From: UBA6019 sp035535055
GTDB taxonomy: Bacteria > Chloroflexota > Dormibacteria > Dormibacterales > Dormibacteraceae
Reading direction: 5' to 3'
Length of the DNA: 64,000 nt
Assembly: GCA_035535055.1 (NCBI GenBank)
Contig: DATLQT010000031.1
Coordinates: 1-64,000, forward strand
Shown here piece by piece: positions 15,633 to 24,138 of the stretch (its first letter is position 1; each line of letters begins with the position of its first letter). A program made the translations under genes and the position numbers. Below the pieces are notes generated by a model, which saw only the letters and a list, made by a program, of their open reading frames with translations, searched no databases and was not told the origin of the DNA.

Positions 15633-17159
15633 TCAATGCTGGCCGCTGATGAAGCCGAAGATGATCGAGTCGATCAGCTGCTCCACCGGCGCGAGGTCGT
15701 CAGTGAAGACCTGTCCGTGGTACGGCGAGGGGCGGATGTCGCCCTGGCTCTGGGCGCTGATCGCCACCTGCTGCACCAGCGGCTCGCTGGCCAGGGCGAG
15801 GTTGTGCTCGATGTCGGACTCAGTCGTCGGCTCGTCGGTGCCGTAGACCAGGGTGTTGGAGAAGGCCGGCACGTCCAGCAGGTAGACCGAGGGGTAGACC
15901 GCCCTCATGGTGCTGGCGATCGCAGCCACCAGCCGGTAGTCGGTCGGCGTCCGGCCGGCGTTGACGACCGCGACCCCGCCCGGCTTCAGGTGGTCTTTGG
16001 CCAGCTGGAAGAACTCCCGGGTGGTGAGGTAGAAGGGGATGTACGGCTGCCGGTAGGCGTCGATGATGATCACGTCGTACTTGTGGTGGTCGGTCGCCAG
16101 CCAGTAGCGGCCGTCCTGGACGACGGGATGGACGCCCGAGCTGCCGAGGTCGAAGTAGCGGTAGGCGACGGCGAGGATGTCGGGGTCGATCTCGACCCCG
16201 GTCTGGTGCACGGAGCCGCCGTAGGCGAGCTGAAACTGGCGGGCCATGGTGCCGCCGGCGAGGCCGATGATCGCAACGTCAACGGGCTTGGGCTCGGTCG
16301 CCTGGGCCGGCCGGAAGTAACTCGCCAACAGCATGTAGTCCCAGGGGCCGCCGGTCAGCGCCTGGTTGGGATCGTAGATCGAGTGGATCGCCTCGCCCTC
16401 GTTCAGCAGCAGCTCGGTCTGGGCGCCGACCTGGATCACCTGGATGTAGCTGTAAGGCGACTCCTTCTCGTAGACCAGGCGACCCGCGACCGGCGGCTTG
16501 ACGCCGAACCCCTGGACGAAGATGCCGCTCGCCAGCACCAGCACGCCCAAGACCGCGTAGACCTTCCGGCGCGGCCAGAGCCCGGCCACCGACAGAACCA
16601 GCAGCGCGAGGCTGAACCCGATCAGGGTCGGCCGCGTGCCGTAGGTGGGGATGAACCAGAAGACCGGCAGGAAGGTGCCCAGGATGCTGCCGGCGGTGCT
16701 CAGCGCGTAGACCGCACCGGCCGTGTTGCCACCCGTCTTCACGTCCTCCAGCAGCAAACGGATCGCAAATGGAGAGACACAGCCGAGCAGGATCACGGGG
16801 ACGGCGAAGAGCGCCACCACGGCCAGCAGGGTCCCCAGGACGAGGCCGGCGCTGAGCGTCGCAAAGCCCTGCTGGCTCTCCACCAGGATGGGATAGGAGA
16901 CGACCGGGATGAGGCCGATCCAGATGGCGGCGACGGCGGTGATCTGGAAGAGGAGGTCTTCCCTCGGGTGGCGATCGGCGAGCCGGCCGCCGACGACGTA
17001 GCCGATGCTGAGGTAGAGGAGGATCAGCCCGATCAGGATGCCCCACACGTAGAGGCTGGTGCCGAAGTACGGCGCCAGCAGCCGGGAGGCGCCGACCTCG
17101 ACCCCGAGCGAGGTCATTCCGGAAATGAAGACGAGCAGGAGCAGCAGCCGGCGGGTCAT
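15633..17159 (-). CDS. Fused membrane / spermidine synthase-like protein
   Basis: The 508-residue protein has about seven N-terminal transmembrane helices (residues 1-220, starting RRLLLLLVFISGMTSLGVEVGASRLLAPYFG) joined to a spermidine synthase/methyltransferase-type Rossmann domain with VAIIGLAGGTMARQF, QTGVEIDPDILAVA and YDVIIIDAY. Such fusions are common in actinobacteria and Chloroflexota and are often not true polyamine synthases. The expected acidic loop of the nucleotide-binding site is present. It lies 15 bases downstream of the lipoprotein gene, probably co-transcribed. Confidence 0.82.
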   Translation of the reverse strand: MTRRLLLLLVFISGMTSLGVEVGASRLLAPYFGTSLYVWGILIGLILLYLSIGYVVGGRLADRHPREDLLFQITAVAAIWIGLIPVVSYPILVESQQGFATLSAGLVLGTLLAVVALFAVPVILLGCVSPFAIRLLLEDVKTGGNTAGAVYALSTAGSILGTFLPVFWFIPTYGTRPTLIGFSLALLVLSVAGLWPRRKVYAVLGVLVLASGIFVQGFGVKPPVAGRLVYEKESPYSYIQVIQVGAQTELLLNEGEAIHSIYDPNQALTGGPWDYMLLASYFRPAQATEPKPVDVAIIGLAGGTMARQFQLAYGGSVHQTGVEIDPDILAVAYRYFDLGSSGVHPVVQDGRYWLATDHHKYDVIIIDAYRQPYIPFYLTTREFFQLAKDHLKPGGVAVVNAGRTPTDYRLVAAIASTMRAVYPSVYLLDVPAFSNTLVYGTDEPTTESDIEHNLALASEPLVQQVAISAQSQGDIRPSPYHGQVFTDDLAPVEQLIDSIIFGFISGQH

Positions 17160-17174
17160 CTACCAGTGGGAAGC

Positions 17175-18215
17175 CTAGCCGCCGACGACACGGTCGATGG
17201 TCGAGCCGCCGACGACGACCGAGGCGACCTGCCTGCCAGTGTCGAGCCGGAAGGTGCGCAGCACCCCGCCGGCGAGGGCGTAGAGGAAGTTGCCGTCCCG
17301 GCTGAGTGCGACCGATGGGTCGTGGCCCGCCGGGCTCGTCAGTGGATTTTGGCGGCCCGTCGCGACGTTCACCTGCTCGACCCCCGCCGGCGTGGGCAGG
17401 TAGAGCTCGGAGCCGTCGAGGGAGGCGACCGGCGGGTTCACCCAGGAGGGCACCTGGAACGCTTTCCGGATGCTCGTGGCCAGCAGCCGCCAGACCTCTC
17501 CGTCAGGGAAAGCGAGGAAGGTTGCGGGACCGCTCGTGAATACGAACGGTGTTTCCGCCGGGACGCCGGCGCCCTGCGGGGCCAAAGTCCCCCCGCAGTC
17601 GAAGACCAGCCTGCCGGACACCTGGGCGATGGGACCGGGCGGCGGACATTGCGAGCTCAGCAGCGACTGGCCAATGGCCCCGGTCTCGACCGCCACCTCC
17701 TGCCAATCGCCCTGCCGGCCGAGCAGCAGTCGGTCGCCGACGGCCACCAGCCGGGCCGGCCCGGAACCGAGCGCCTCGGACCAGATCGGCGAACCATGCT
17801 GGTAGCCGGTGAGGGTGCCGTCCGCGGTGTAGACGACGAGGACTGTCTTGCGCCCGACAAAGGCCGTCAGGAGGGGGGCGGGCAGGAGCAGGGCCGCAGC
17901 TGGCGCGGCGGCCTCGGAGGCGATCGGAGTGAGCGCGTAACGCTGGCTCGGCACCACCGAGCTGGCCACCGTCCCGGACGCCGATGCGGTGACGAGATAG
18001 GCCTCCGCGATGTCGTCCCCGCCGGTCAGGGAGAGGGCCAAGATACCCGCGGGCAGGTGGCCGAGGATGGCGCCGCCGACGTTGCGGACGACGACCCGGC
18101 TGCCGTCTGGGGAGGCGATCAGCAGCACGTCGGGATGGAGGGCGGGCGCCGGCGAGCCGCAGGCTAGGGCGCCGACGGTGAGCAGCGGGAGCACGGCCGC
18201 CAGCACTCTCCTCAT
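17175..18215 (-). CDS. Predicted lipoprotein with beta-propeller-like repeats
   Basis: The 346-residue protein starts with a signal peptide ending in the lipobox LTVGALAC, so it should be lipid-anchored outside the cytoplasmic membrane. The rest has repeated ASPDGSRVVV / YTADGTLTGY / LSRDGNFLYAL segments spaced like the blades of a WD/YVTN beta-propeller. No catalytic motif is visible. It precedes the membrane/spermidine synthase gene on the same strand and may act in the same surface complex. Confidence 0.75.
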   Translation of the reverse strand: MRRVLAAVLPLLTVGALACGSPAPALHPDVLLIASPDGSRVVVRNVGGAILGHLPAGILALSLTGGDDIAEAYLVTASASGTVASSVVPSQRYALTPIASEAAAPAAALLLPAPLLTAFVGRKTVLVVYTADGTLTGYQHGSPIWSEALGSGPARLVAVGDRLLLGRQGDWQEVAVETGAIGQSLLSSQCPPPGPIAQVSGRLVFDCGGTLAPQGAGVPAETPFVFTSGPATFLAFPDGEVWRLLATSIRKAFQVPSWVNPPVASLDGSELYLPTPAGVEQVNVATGRQNPLTSPAGHDPSVALSRDGNFLYALAGGVLRTFRLDTGRQVASVVVGGSTIDRVVGG

Positions 18216-18229
18216 CTGGGAGGCGAAGT

Positions 18230-18865
18230 CTAGAGAGGCAGGATCGAGGCGGTGATCCCTCGCGGGCCGATCTCCAGCCGCCCGACCGACGGCCGGGGAC
18301 GGTCACGGCGGTGGCGGATCACCTGCAGCCAGCTCCAGGCGAACCAACTCGGGCCCCGGGCGAGCCGGCGGTCGGCCTCGTACGGGGTCACCTGGTAGAC
18401 CGGCCCAGGGTTGAAGAGGAGTACGCCGCCGACCCGGCGGCTGGAGGCGAAATGGGTGTGGCCGTAGACCACCACGTCGGCGTCGGGGAAGGCGCCCCGC
18501 AGGAATCGCTCCAGCCCCAGAGTCGGCCACCAGAGCCCCAGGCTGATTGTGCCGAGGAAGGTCGCCGGCTCCTCGAAGAGGTGGCTCCGATTTCCGTGAA
18601 GCAGGCCGATGCGCCGCCCCTCGACCTCGATCAGACGGCGCCGGGGCAGGTCGAGGCCCGAGTCGTGATCCCCGAGAACGGCCTCGACCGGGGCGATCCG
18701 ACCCAGCTCGGCGAGTGTCTCCAGGGAGGTGATGTCCCCGGCATGGAGGATCATGTCGACCCCGGCCAGCAGCTCTGCCACGCGGCCGGGCAGTCGGTCG
18801 AGGAACTCCGGGCAATGGGTGTCGGCGACCACGCCCACCCTGACTATCTCGCCCTCCGCGGCCAC
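18230..18865 (-). CDS. YfcE/MJ0936-type metallophosphoesterase
   Basis: The 211-residue protein has the calcineurin-like di-metal motifs: VGVVADTHCPEF (residues 10-21), ILHAGDIT (near 40), VLGDHDS (near 63, Asp-His replacing the usual Asn-His), GLLHGNRS and VVYGHTHFAS. Relatives are small phosphodiesterases with unknown natural substrates. It ends 14 bases upstream of the lipoprotein start, suggesting one operon. The replacement of Asn in the GN(H/C)D motif by Asp is mildly unusual. Confidence 0.82.
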   Translation of the reverse strand: MAAEGEIVRVGVVADTHCPEFLDRLPGRVAELLAGVDMILHAGDITSLETLAELGRIAPVEAVLGDHDSGLDLPRRRLIEVEGRRIGLLHGNRSHLFEEPATFLGTISLGLWWPTLGLERFLRGAFPDADVVVYGHTHFASSRRVGGVLLFNPGPVYQVTPYEADRRLARGPSWFAWSWLQVIRHRRDRPRPSVGRLEIGPRGITASILPL

Positions 18866-18986
18866 CAGGAGACCAATCCTAGCTAGGGCGGTTCCAAGTG
18901 CCCCGGCGTTCGAGGTTCGGGGCGCCGCCAGGTGGACGGCTGCCCGTCCCCATTTCGTTGCATCCCCAGGCCGGATGCGGTTCCTT

Positions 18987-19262
18987 TCAGAGCCGGCGGA
19001 GCGCCCTCTCCACCGCGCCGCGGATGGCTGAGCCGGGTCGGGCGGCGGCCTGCCGGCCGTGGTCGCGGCGGAGGATGCGCCGGGCGTCGCCGTAGCGCTC
19101 GCCCGGCAGCACGGTGACCACCGCCCCTGCGGGATCGTCGGTGAAGCCGAGAAGGTCCTCGCTGAAGCCGGCGCAATGGAGGTCGAGGACGCACTGGCGC
19201 GCCTCCGCGACCGTCTTGAAGTAGGCGACCAGCGTCGGGCCGGGCGAGGTCTTGGCGTTCAT
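18987..19262 (-). CDS. Small YflT/GsiB-type stress-like protein
   Basis: The 91-residue protein starts TLVAYFKTVAEARQCVLDLHCAGFS and contains VVTVLPGERYGDARRILRRDHG, a layout seen in the small alpha/beta domain of general-stress (YflT-type) proteins. It has no signal peptide or membrane segment. Its start at 19262 faces the membrane-protein gene at 19312 across a palindromic element, so the two may share a regulator. Family assignment is tentative. Confidence 0.55.
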   Translation of the reverse strand: MNAKTSPGPTLVAYFKTVAEARQCVLDLHCAGFSEDLLGFTDDPAGAVVTVLPGERYGDARRILRRDHGRQAAARPGSAIRGAVERALRRL

Positions 19263-19285
19263 TGGGCTCCCGTGGTGGATCCTTG

Positions 19286-19306
19286 AGTGACAGTTATGCT
19301 ATCACT
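19286..19306. promoter_or_regulatory. Operator-like palindrome between divergent genes
   Basis: AGTGACAG (19286-19293) and CTATCACT (19299-19306) form an inverted repeat with one mismatch around a 5-base TTATG centre. It is AT-rich relative to its surroundings and lies in the 49-bp gap between the divergent genes starting at 19262 and 19312. TetR-type repressors bind palindromes of this size; the regulator is not in the window. Confidence 0.55.
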
Positions 19307-19311
19307 GAGAG

Positions 19312-19886
19312 GTGCCAAATCCGGTCCGGGTGGGCCAGATATCGGCTGACGACCACTCTGCGTGGGATGGCGGCGGCTGGCCTCCGGACCAGGGCCATCG
19401 CTGGAAGCCGACGAAGACGGCCCATCGCATGCAACTGCTGGCCGGCTCCTACCTGCTCCTCGCCGGCCTCTTCGAGCTGGTGCTTGCGACGCTGAGCCAC
19501 GACTTCGTGCGCCAGTCGACCCTGGCCGTGGTCGAGCGGCAGAACCGGGGTTGACGCCGGAAGAGGTCCGGCGGGTGATCGAGAGCAGCGTTGCGGTCGG
19601 ACTCGGGGTGGCCATCGCCGTTGCGCTCGTCTACATCGTCCTGGGCCTGCTGACCCTGGCGATGCGGCCCGCCTGGCTCTTTGCCGCCGACCTGCTGGTG
19701 CTGGGCCTGGTGTCTCTCGGGGTGCCGGTCACGATCGCCGGCCTGCTGGGCGGCACCGCCGGGCCGCCGGCGTTCTTGGTCCCCAACCTTCTCCTTGCCA
19801 TCCTCGCCCTGGCGCTCTTCGCCTGGATGCTGGTTGCGCGCATACGCGTCGGGCCCTGGGGCTGCCGCAAGACCGCCGGCGACTAG
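19312..19886 (+). pseudogene. Membrane protein, frameshifted or split in two coupled ORFs
   Basis: A GTG frame from 19312 runs to TGA 19552-19554 and encodes one transmembrane helix (QLLAGSYLLLAGLFELVLA). A second frame continues from TTG 19551 to TAG 19884-19886 with three more helices and begins LTPEEVRRVIESSVAVGLGV. The helices and amphipathic linker read as one four-helix protein if one base is added in the GGGG run at 19547-19550. The TTGA overlap would also allow two coupled proteins. A sequencing error, a real mutation and true coupling cannot be separated here. Confidence 0.6.
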
Positions 19887-19914
19887 GCTAGGCTAGGCTA
19901 AGGCTAGGCTAGGC
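19883..19914. repeat. GGCTA pentamer tandem repeat over two stop codons
   Basis: Five copies of GGCTA (three, an inserted A, then two) span the TAG stop of the membrane gene and the TAG stop of the convergent E1-alpha gene. CTAG occurs repeatedly, a tetramer usually rare in bacteria. Confidence 0.8.
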
Positions 19915-20904
19915 GGGCGCGAAGAGGTTGCTAAGCGTGTCCTCGGGCCGCGGGTCGGGCTGAGCCTCGGCCCAGTCAGCGGCCTCGCTCGACTCCCGCT
20001 CGTACTCCAGGCGGATCTTGTCCGCCTCCGCGGTCGGCAGCCAGCCCTTCTCACCCAGCCAGCGTTCGAAGCGCGCCACGGGATCATGGGCCAGGGCCTC
20101 CGCGATGTCCTCCGCCGTCCGGTACCTGGCCTGGTTGTCCTCCGAGGTGTGCGAATTGATCCGGCGGATCCGGGCCTCGATCAGGGTCGGGCCCTCGCCC
20201 GCCCGGGCTCGGCTCACGGCCTCGCGGGCCGCGGCGTAGACGGCCGGGACGTCGGAGCCGTCGACCTGCACTGCCGCCATCCCGTAGCCGGCTCCCCGCC
20301 GCCAGATCTCCGGGTTGCCGGCCTGGCGGGAGACCGGGACCGAGATCGCGTAGCCGTTGTTCTCGCAGACGAAGACCACCGCCAGCTTGTGGACCGCGGC
20401 GAAGTTCAGCGCCTCGTGGAAGTCGCCGGTCGAGGTGGCGCCGTCGCCGAAGTTGCAGAGAAAGACCGAATCGCGGTGCTGGAGCTTGGCGGCGTAGGCC
20501 ATCCCGGCCGCCTTGGGCAGCCAGCTCGCCACCACCTGGGAGACCGTCACGACCCTTCGCTCCCGGAAACCGAAGCAGCCACCGGGGATGTTGCGACCGG
20601 CGGTGAGCGGGTCTGCCGCCTTGGCGAACACCGCCAGCATCCACTCCCGGGCGGTCATCCCCATCGTCACCACGTTGCCCAGCCCCCGGTAGTGCGGCAC
20701 CAACCAGTCATCAGGCCCGTCCAGCGCCGCCGTCGCGCCGACCTGGATGCCCTCGTGCCCGCGGGCTGAGCCGACGAATGGCGCCCTGCCCTGCCTGACC
20801 AGGATGTGCATGCGGTCGTCGAGCGCCTTGGTCAGGGCCATCAGGCGATGGATGCGAAGGAAATCCTCGCGGCTGCCGGGGGCCGGGGCTTGGGAGGCCT
20901 CCAT
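19909..20904 (-). CDS. 2-oxoacid dehydrogenase E1 component, alpha subunit
   Basis: The 331-residue thiamine diphosphate-binding E1-alpha resembles pyruvate and branched-chain 2-oxoacid dehydrogenases. The ThDP/Mg motif is FGDGATSTGDFHEALNFAAV (about residues 150-169) ending in ENNGYAIS, and the RINSHTSEDN loop matches the phosphorylation-loop region. E1-alpha normally pairs with an E1-beta encoded next to it, but none is in the window. It is the last gene of the six-gene operon, so it could decarboxylate the 2-oxoacid made by the preceding enzymes, using a beta subunit and E2/E3 from elsewhere. Confidence 0.85.
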   Translation of the reverse strand: MEASQAPAPGSREDFLRIHRLMALTKALDDRMHILVRQGRAPFVGSARGHEGIQVGATAALDGPDDWLVPHYRGLGNVVTMGMTAREWMLAVFAKAADPLTAGRNIPGGCFGFRERRVVTVSQVVASWLPKAAGMAYAAKLQHRDSVFLCNFGDGATSTGDFHEALNFAAVHKLAVVFVCENNGYAISVPVSRQAGNPEIWRRGAGYGMAAVQVDGSDVPAVYAAAREAVSRARAGEGPTLIEARIRRINSHTSEDNQARYRTAEDIAEALAHDPVARFERWLGEKGWLPTAEADKIRLEYERESSEAADWAEAQPDPRPEDTLSNLFAPA

Positions 20905-20907
20905 TTC

Positions 20908-22296
20908 TCAGGCGGTCGGCTTTTCCGCCAGCGCGGCGGCGATCTCGACCACCTCCTCTTCGCTGACGCCCATCCCATCCAGGTGCCCGTAGTAGGACCG
21001 CGAGAACCCTTGGAAGTCGGCCCGCTCGGCGCGCTCCTCGCGCAGCCGCTTGACCTCGTTCATCACCTGCCCGACCAGCTCCGAGTCGTAGGCGAGGTGG
21101 TTGGTCCGCAGCGCGTGCTCGATGACCACGGCGCCCGAGTGCTTGCCGTAGACGTAGCGGATGTCGGTACCAAGGTCGGAGGGAGGGATGAATTGGTAGA
21201 TGGCCGGGTGGATCAGCATCCCCGCGGTGTGGATGCCGGACTCGTGGCTGAAGACGTTGTGGCCGATCCCGGGCGCGGTTGGCGGGACGGGGATCCCGCT
21301 CAGCCGTTCCAGCGTGTGACCGAGCTCGCGCAGCTTCTCGTAGTGGAAGCCGGGAATCTCGATCCCGAAGAGGTAGCGGAGCTGCAGCAGCACCTCGTGC
21401 ATGGGTGCGTTGCCGGTGCGCTCGCCGATGCCGTTGACCGACGTTGTGAAGACCTCCGCTCCGCTTCCCAGCGCCATCACCGTGTTCCAGGCGCCGACCC
21501 CGAGGTCGTTGTGGAAGTGCACCACCAGCGGGGCGTCGGGCGCGGCCGCCTTGATGGCGGGGATGTACTCGCGGACCGCGAAGGGTGAGTAGCAGCCGAC
21601 CGTGTCCGGAGTCGAGGGCCGCGTGCCGCCCGCCTTCAAACCCTCCCGGTGGATCTCCGAGATGTAGGAGACGTCGGCGCGAGAACCGTCCTCGCCACCG
21701 AACTCGATCTCCTTCGCGCCCTGCGACTTCGCATAGGCGATCGCCTCGCACATCATCCGCAGGTTCGCCTCGCGGTAGAACTTGACCGGCAACTCCAGCC
21801 ACTCGCTGGTCGGGATTCCCTCCCGGGCGAGCAGCGTCCGGCCCAGCTTGTACTTCACGTGCAGGTCGGAGGCGCTGGAGAAGATGAAGTAAGTCACCGA
21901 GTCGCGCGGGTAACCCAGCTCGTCCATGACGCGGAAGGTGGCGTCGATGTCGGCCGGGTTGGACCGCATCATGCAGACCACCTCGAGGTCTGGGCGGAGC
22001 TCGCCGCGCCGCTTGCCCTCGAGGACCAGCTTCAGGGTCTCCCGCTCGCTGCCGCCGACGGCGGGAAAACCGACGTCCATGAGGTGGACGCCGATGTCGC
22101 TCAGCGAACGAGCCAGCTCGTACTTGTCATGCGGGCTGAAGGCGACGCCCGGCATCTGTTCGCCGTCACGTAGGGTGTCGTCGTAGACGCGGATCTTCTC
22201 GACCGGAGGGAAGACCAGGTCGTGGGAGAAGCGCCGGGGGTCGCGGGCGAGCTCCTCGAGCGGCTCCTGCAGCTCGACGGGCCCGTCGTCGCTCAT
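20908..22296 (-). CDS. 2-isopropylmalate/homocitrate synthase-family enzyme
   Basis: The 462-residue DRE-TIM metallolyase condenses an acyl-CoA with a 2-oxoacid. The barrel begins VYDDTLRDGEQMPGVAFS (DxTLRDGEQ signature), has VVHFHNDLGVGAWN (metal-binding HxHND) and GIGERTGNAPMHE. The N-terminus is about 40 residues longer than usual. The C-terminal allosteric LeuA-type domain seems absent or very short, closer to homocitrate- or (R)-citramalate-type enzymes than to feedback-regulated LeuA. It lies between leuD-like and E1-alpha genes with overlap and a 3-base gap. The actual substrate pair is not deducible. Confidence 0.85.
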   Translation of the reverse strand: MSDDGPVELQEPLEELARDPRRFSHDLVFPPVEKIRVYDDTLRDGEQMPGVAFSPHDKYELARSLSDIGVHLMDVGFPAVGGSERETLKLVLEGKRRGELRPDLEVVCMMRSNPADIDATFRVMDELGYPRDSVTYFIFSSASDLHVKYKLGRTLLAREGIPTSEWLELPVKFYREANLRMMCEAIAYAKSQGAKEIEFGGEDGSRADVSYISEIHREGLKAGGTRPSTPDTVGCYSPFAVREYIPAIKAAAPDAPLVVHFHNDLGVGAWNTVMALGSGAEVFTTSVNGIGERTGNAPMHEVLLQLRYLFGIEIPGFHYEKLRELGHTLERLSGIPVPPTAPGIGHNVFSHESGIHTAGMLIHPAIYQFIPPSDLGTDIRYVYGKHSGAVVIEHALRTNHLAYDSELVGQVMNEVKRLREERAERADFQGFSRSYYGHLDGMGVSEEEVVEIAAALAEKPTA

Positions 22297-22835
22297 GCTT
22301 TGCCGGCGGCTTCCTTCTCAGCCAGGCGCTTGCGCACCCAGGGGGCCAGGCCGCCCATGTGGATCAGTTCGGTCATGAACTCGGGGAAGGCTTCCGCGCG
22401 GTACTCGTCGCCCTGGGTGAGGTTGCGGATGATCCCCTCCTCGAGGTCTACCTCCAGCTGGTCTCCCTGCCGCGCCGCCTCCGCCGCCTGCGGGCATTGG
22501 AGGATCGGGTAGCCGATGTTGATCGCGTTGCGGAAGAAGATCCGCGCGAAGGAGTCGGCGATCACCGCGCTGATGCCTGCGGCGCGGATGGCGACCGGGG
22601 CGATCTCCCGAGAGGAGCCGCAGCCGAAGTTGGAGCCGGCGACCAGGATGTCTCCCGCCGTCACCTTCTTCGACCAGCCGGCGTTGTCGGGCACGTCCTC
22701 CATCGCGTGCTCGCCGAGCACCTTCTCGTCCAACGAGTAGATCGCGTAGCGGGCCGGGATGATCTGGTCGGTGTCGACGTTGTCGCCGAACTTCCAGACG
22801 TTGCCGCGGAGGACGAGGCCCCGTTCGGCGGTCAT
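22293..22835 (-). CDS. leuD: Aconitase-family dehydratase small subunit (LeuD/HacB type)
   Basis: The 180-residue swivel-domain subunit contains KFGDNVDTDQIIPARY (residues 16-31) and the GSNFGCGSSREIAPVAI substrate-binding motif near residue 67. It pairs with the adjacent large subunit to isomerise a 2-alkylmalate-type intermediate (isopropylmalate, homocitrate or homologue). The substrate loop after DTDQIIPARY reads AIYSLDEKVLG, unlike standard enterobacterial LeuD, so specificity is open. Four-base overlaps with both neighbours. Confidence 0.87.
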   Translation of the reverse strand: MTAERGLVLRGNVWKFGDNVDTDQIIPARYAIYSLDEKVLGEHAMEDVPDNAGWSKKVTAGDILVAGSNFGCGSSREIAPVAIRAAGISAVIADSFARIFFRNAINIGYPILQCPQAAEAARQGDQLEVDLEEGIIRNLTQGDEYRAEAFPEFMTELIHMGGLAPWVRKRLAEKEAAGKA

Positions 22836-24118
22836 ACGCCCACCGGCTCTCGCTTCATGATCTCGGCCGGGTGGATGATCTCCCCCGCCACCGCGGAGGC
22901 GGCCGCCACCACCGGGTTCGAGAGGTAGACAAGGGCCTTGGGGTGGCCCATCCGGCCCGGAAAGTTCCGGTTGGTGGTGCTGAGGCAGGTTTCGCCCTCA
23001 CCCAGCACGCCCATGTGGCCGCCGAGGCAGGCGCCACAGGTGGAGACGGTCCAGGAGGCGCCGGCGTCATAGAAGATCCGGATCAACCCCTCTCGCTCGG
23101 CCTGTTTGGCGGTCTCGGTCGAGCTGGGTGTGATCAGGAGCCGGGTGTCGGGATGGACGTGGCGGCCTTTGAGGACTGCGGCCGCCCGCCGGAGGTCGCC
23201 GATCCGGCTGTTGGTGCAGGAACCGATGAAGACCTGGTCCAGCTTGGTGCCCGCCACCTCGGAGAGCGGGGCGTAGGCGTCGGGCGACATCGGCTTGGCG
23301 ACGGAAAGCTCGACCCTCTCCGCGTCGAACTCGAAGACCCGCTCGTACTCGGCGTCGGGGTCGGAGGAGACCGGCGTATAAGGGCGCTTGGCGCGGCCCC
23401 GGAGGAACTCCTCGGTGACCTCGTCGTACTCCATGATCGCGTTCTTGGCACCCGCCTCGATGGCCATGTTGGTCATCGTCAGGCGACCCTCCATGTCGAT
23501 GTGCTTGAGCGCCTCGCCGGTGTGCTCCATCGCCATCGAACGAGCGCCGTCGACGGTGAGGTGGCCGATGACGGCGAGGATCAGGTCCTTCGCCTCCACC
23601 CACTCCCCGAGGCGGTTGTGATAGACGAACTTCAGCGTCTCGGGGACGCGGAACCAGAGCTCGCCGAGCGAGAGCACGCAGGCGAGGTCGGTCGAGCCGA
23701 TCCCGGTCGCGAAGTTGTTGAGGGCTCCATAGGTGCAGCTGTGCGAGTCGGCGCCGACGATCAGCTCGCCGGGCAGGACAAGCCCCCGCTCGGGCAGCAC
23801 GGTGTGGCAGATGCCGCCGTCGCCGACCTCGAAGTACCACCTGATCCCCATCCCTTTGGCCCACTCGCGGGTGGTCTTCCCGAGGGCGGCCGAGGCGGTG
23901 TCCTTGGCGGGCTGGAAGTGGTCCTGGACGACCGCCAGCCGCTCCGGGTCCCAGACCTTGAGGGCGCCCATCTGCTCACGCATGATCTTGCTGGCGGGAG
24001 GGATGGTGAGGTCGTGGCCCATGGCGAAGTCCACCTTCGCCAGGATCAGGTCGCCCGGTCTGACCGACTCGCGTCTCGCGCCGCGGGCGAGGATCTTCTC
24101 GGTCATGTTCATGGCCAT
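22832..24118 (-). CDS. leuC: Aconitase-family dehydratase large subunit (LeuC/HacA type)
   Basis: The 428-residue subunit carries the 4Fe-4S cluster. Ligand motifs are VFIGSCTNSRIGDL (first Cys) and STCGACLGGHMGVL (the CxxC pair); GADSHSCTYGALNNFATGIGSTDLA is the conserved substrate segment. Length fits the archaeal-type LeuC/homoaconitase/AksD group of about 420 residues rather than the 460-470 of enterobacterial LeuC. That group includes enzymes for leucine, lysine and coenzyme B chain elongation. Confidence 0.88.
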   Translation of the reverse strand: MAMNMTEKILARGARRESVRPGDLILAKVDFAMGHDLTIPPASKIMREQMGALKVWDPERLAVVQDHFQPAKDTASAALGKTTREWAKGMGIRWYFEVGDGGICHTVLPERGLVLPGELIVGADSHSCTYGALNNFATGIGSTDLACVLSLGELWFRVPETLKFVYHNRLGEWVEAKDLILAVIGHLTVDGARSMAMEHTGEALKHIDMEGRLTMTNMAIEAGAKNAIMEYDEVTEEFLRGRAKRPYTPVSSDPDAEYERVFEFDAERVELSVAKPMSPDAYAPLSEVAGTKLDQVFIGSCTNSRIGDLRRAAAVLKGRHVHPDTRLLITPSSTETAKQAEREGLIRIFYDAGASWTVSTCGACLGGHMGVLGEGETCLSTTNRNFPGRMGHPKALVYLSNPVVAAASAVAGEIIHPAEIMKREPVGV

Positions 24119-24138
24119 CGGAATTCCTTGACCTCTCC

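Noticed and set aside
15636..18167. 843-codon plus-strand frame
   Set aside because: It lies antisense to the spermidine synthase-like and lipoprotein genes and is composed of Arg/Asp/Gln/Gly-rich sequence without any domain.
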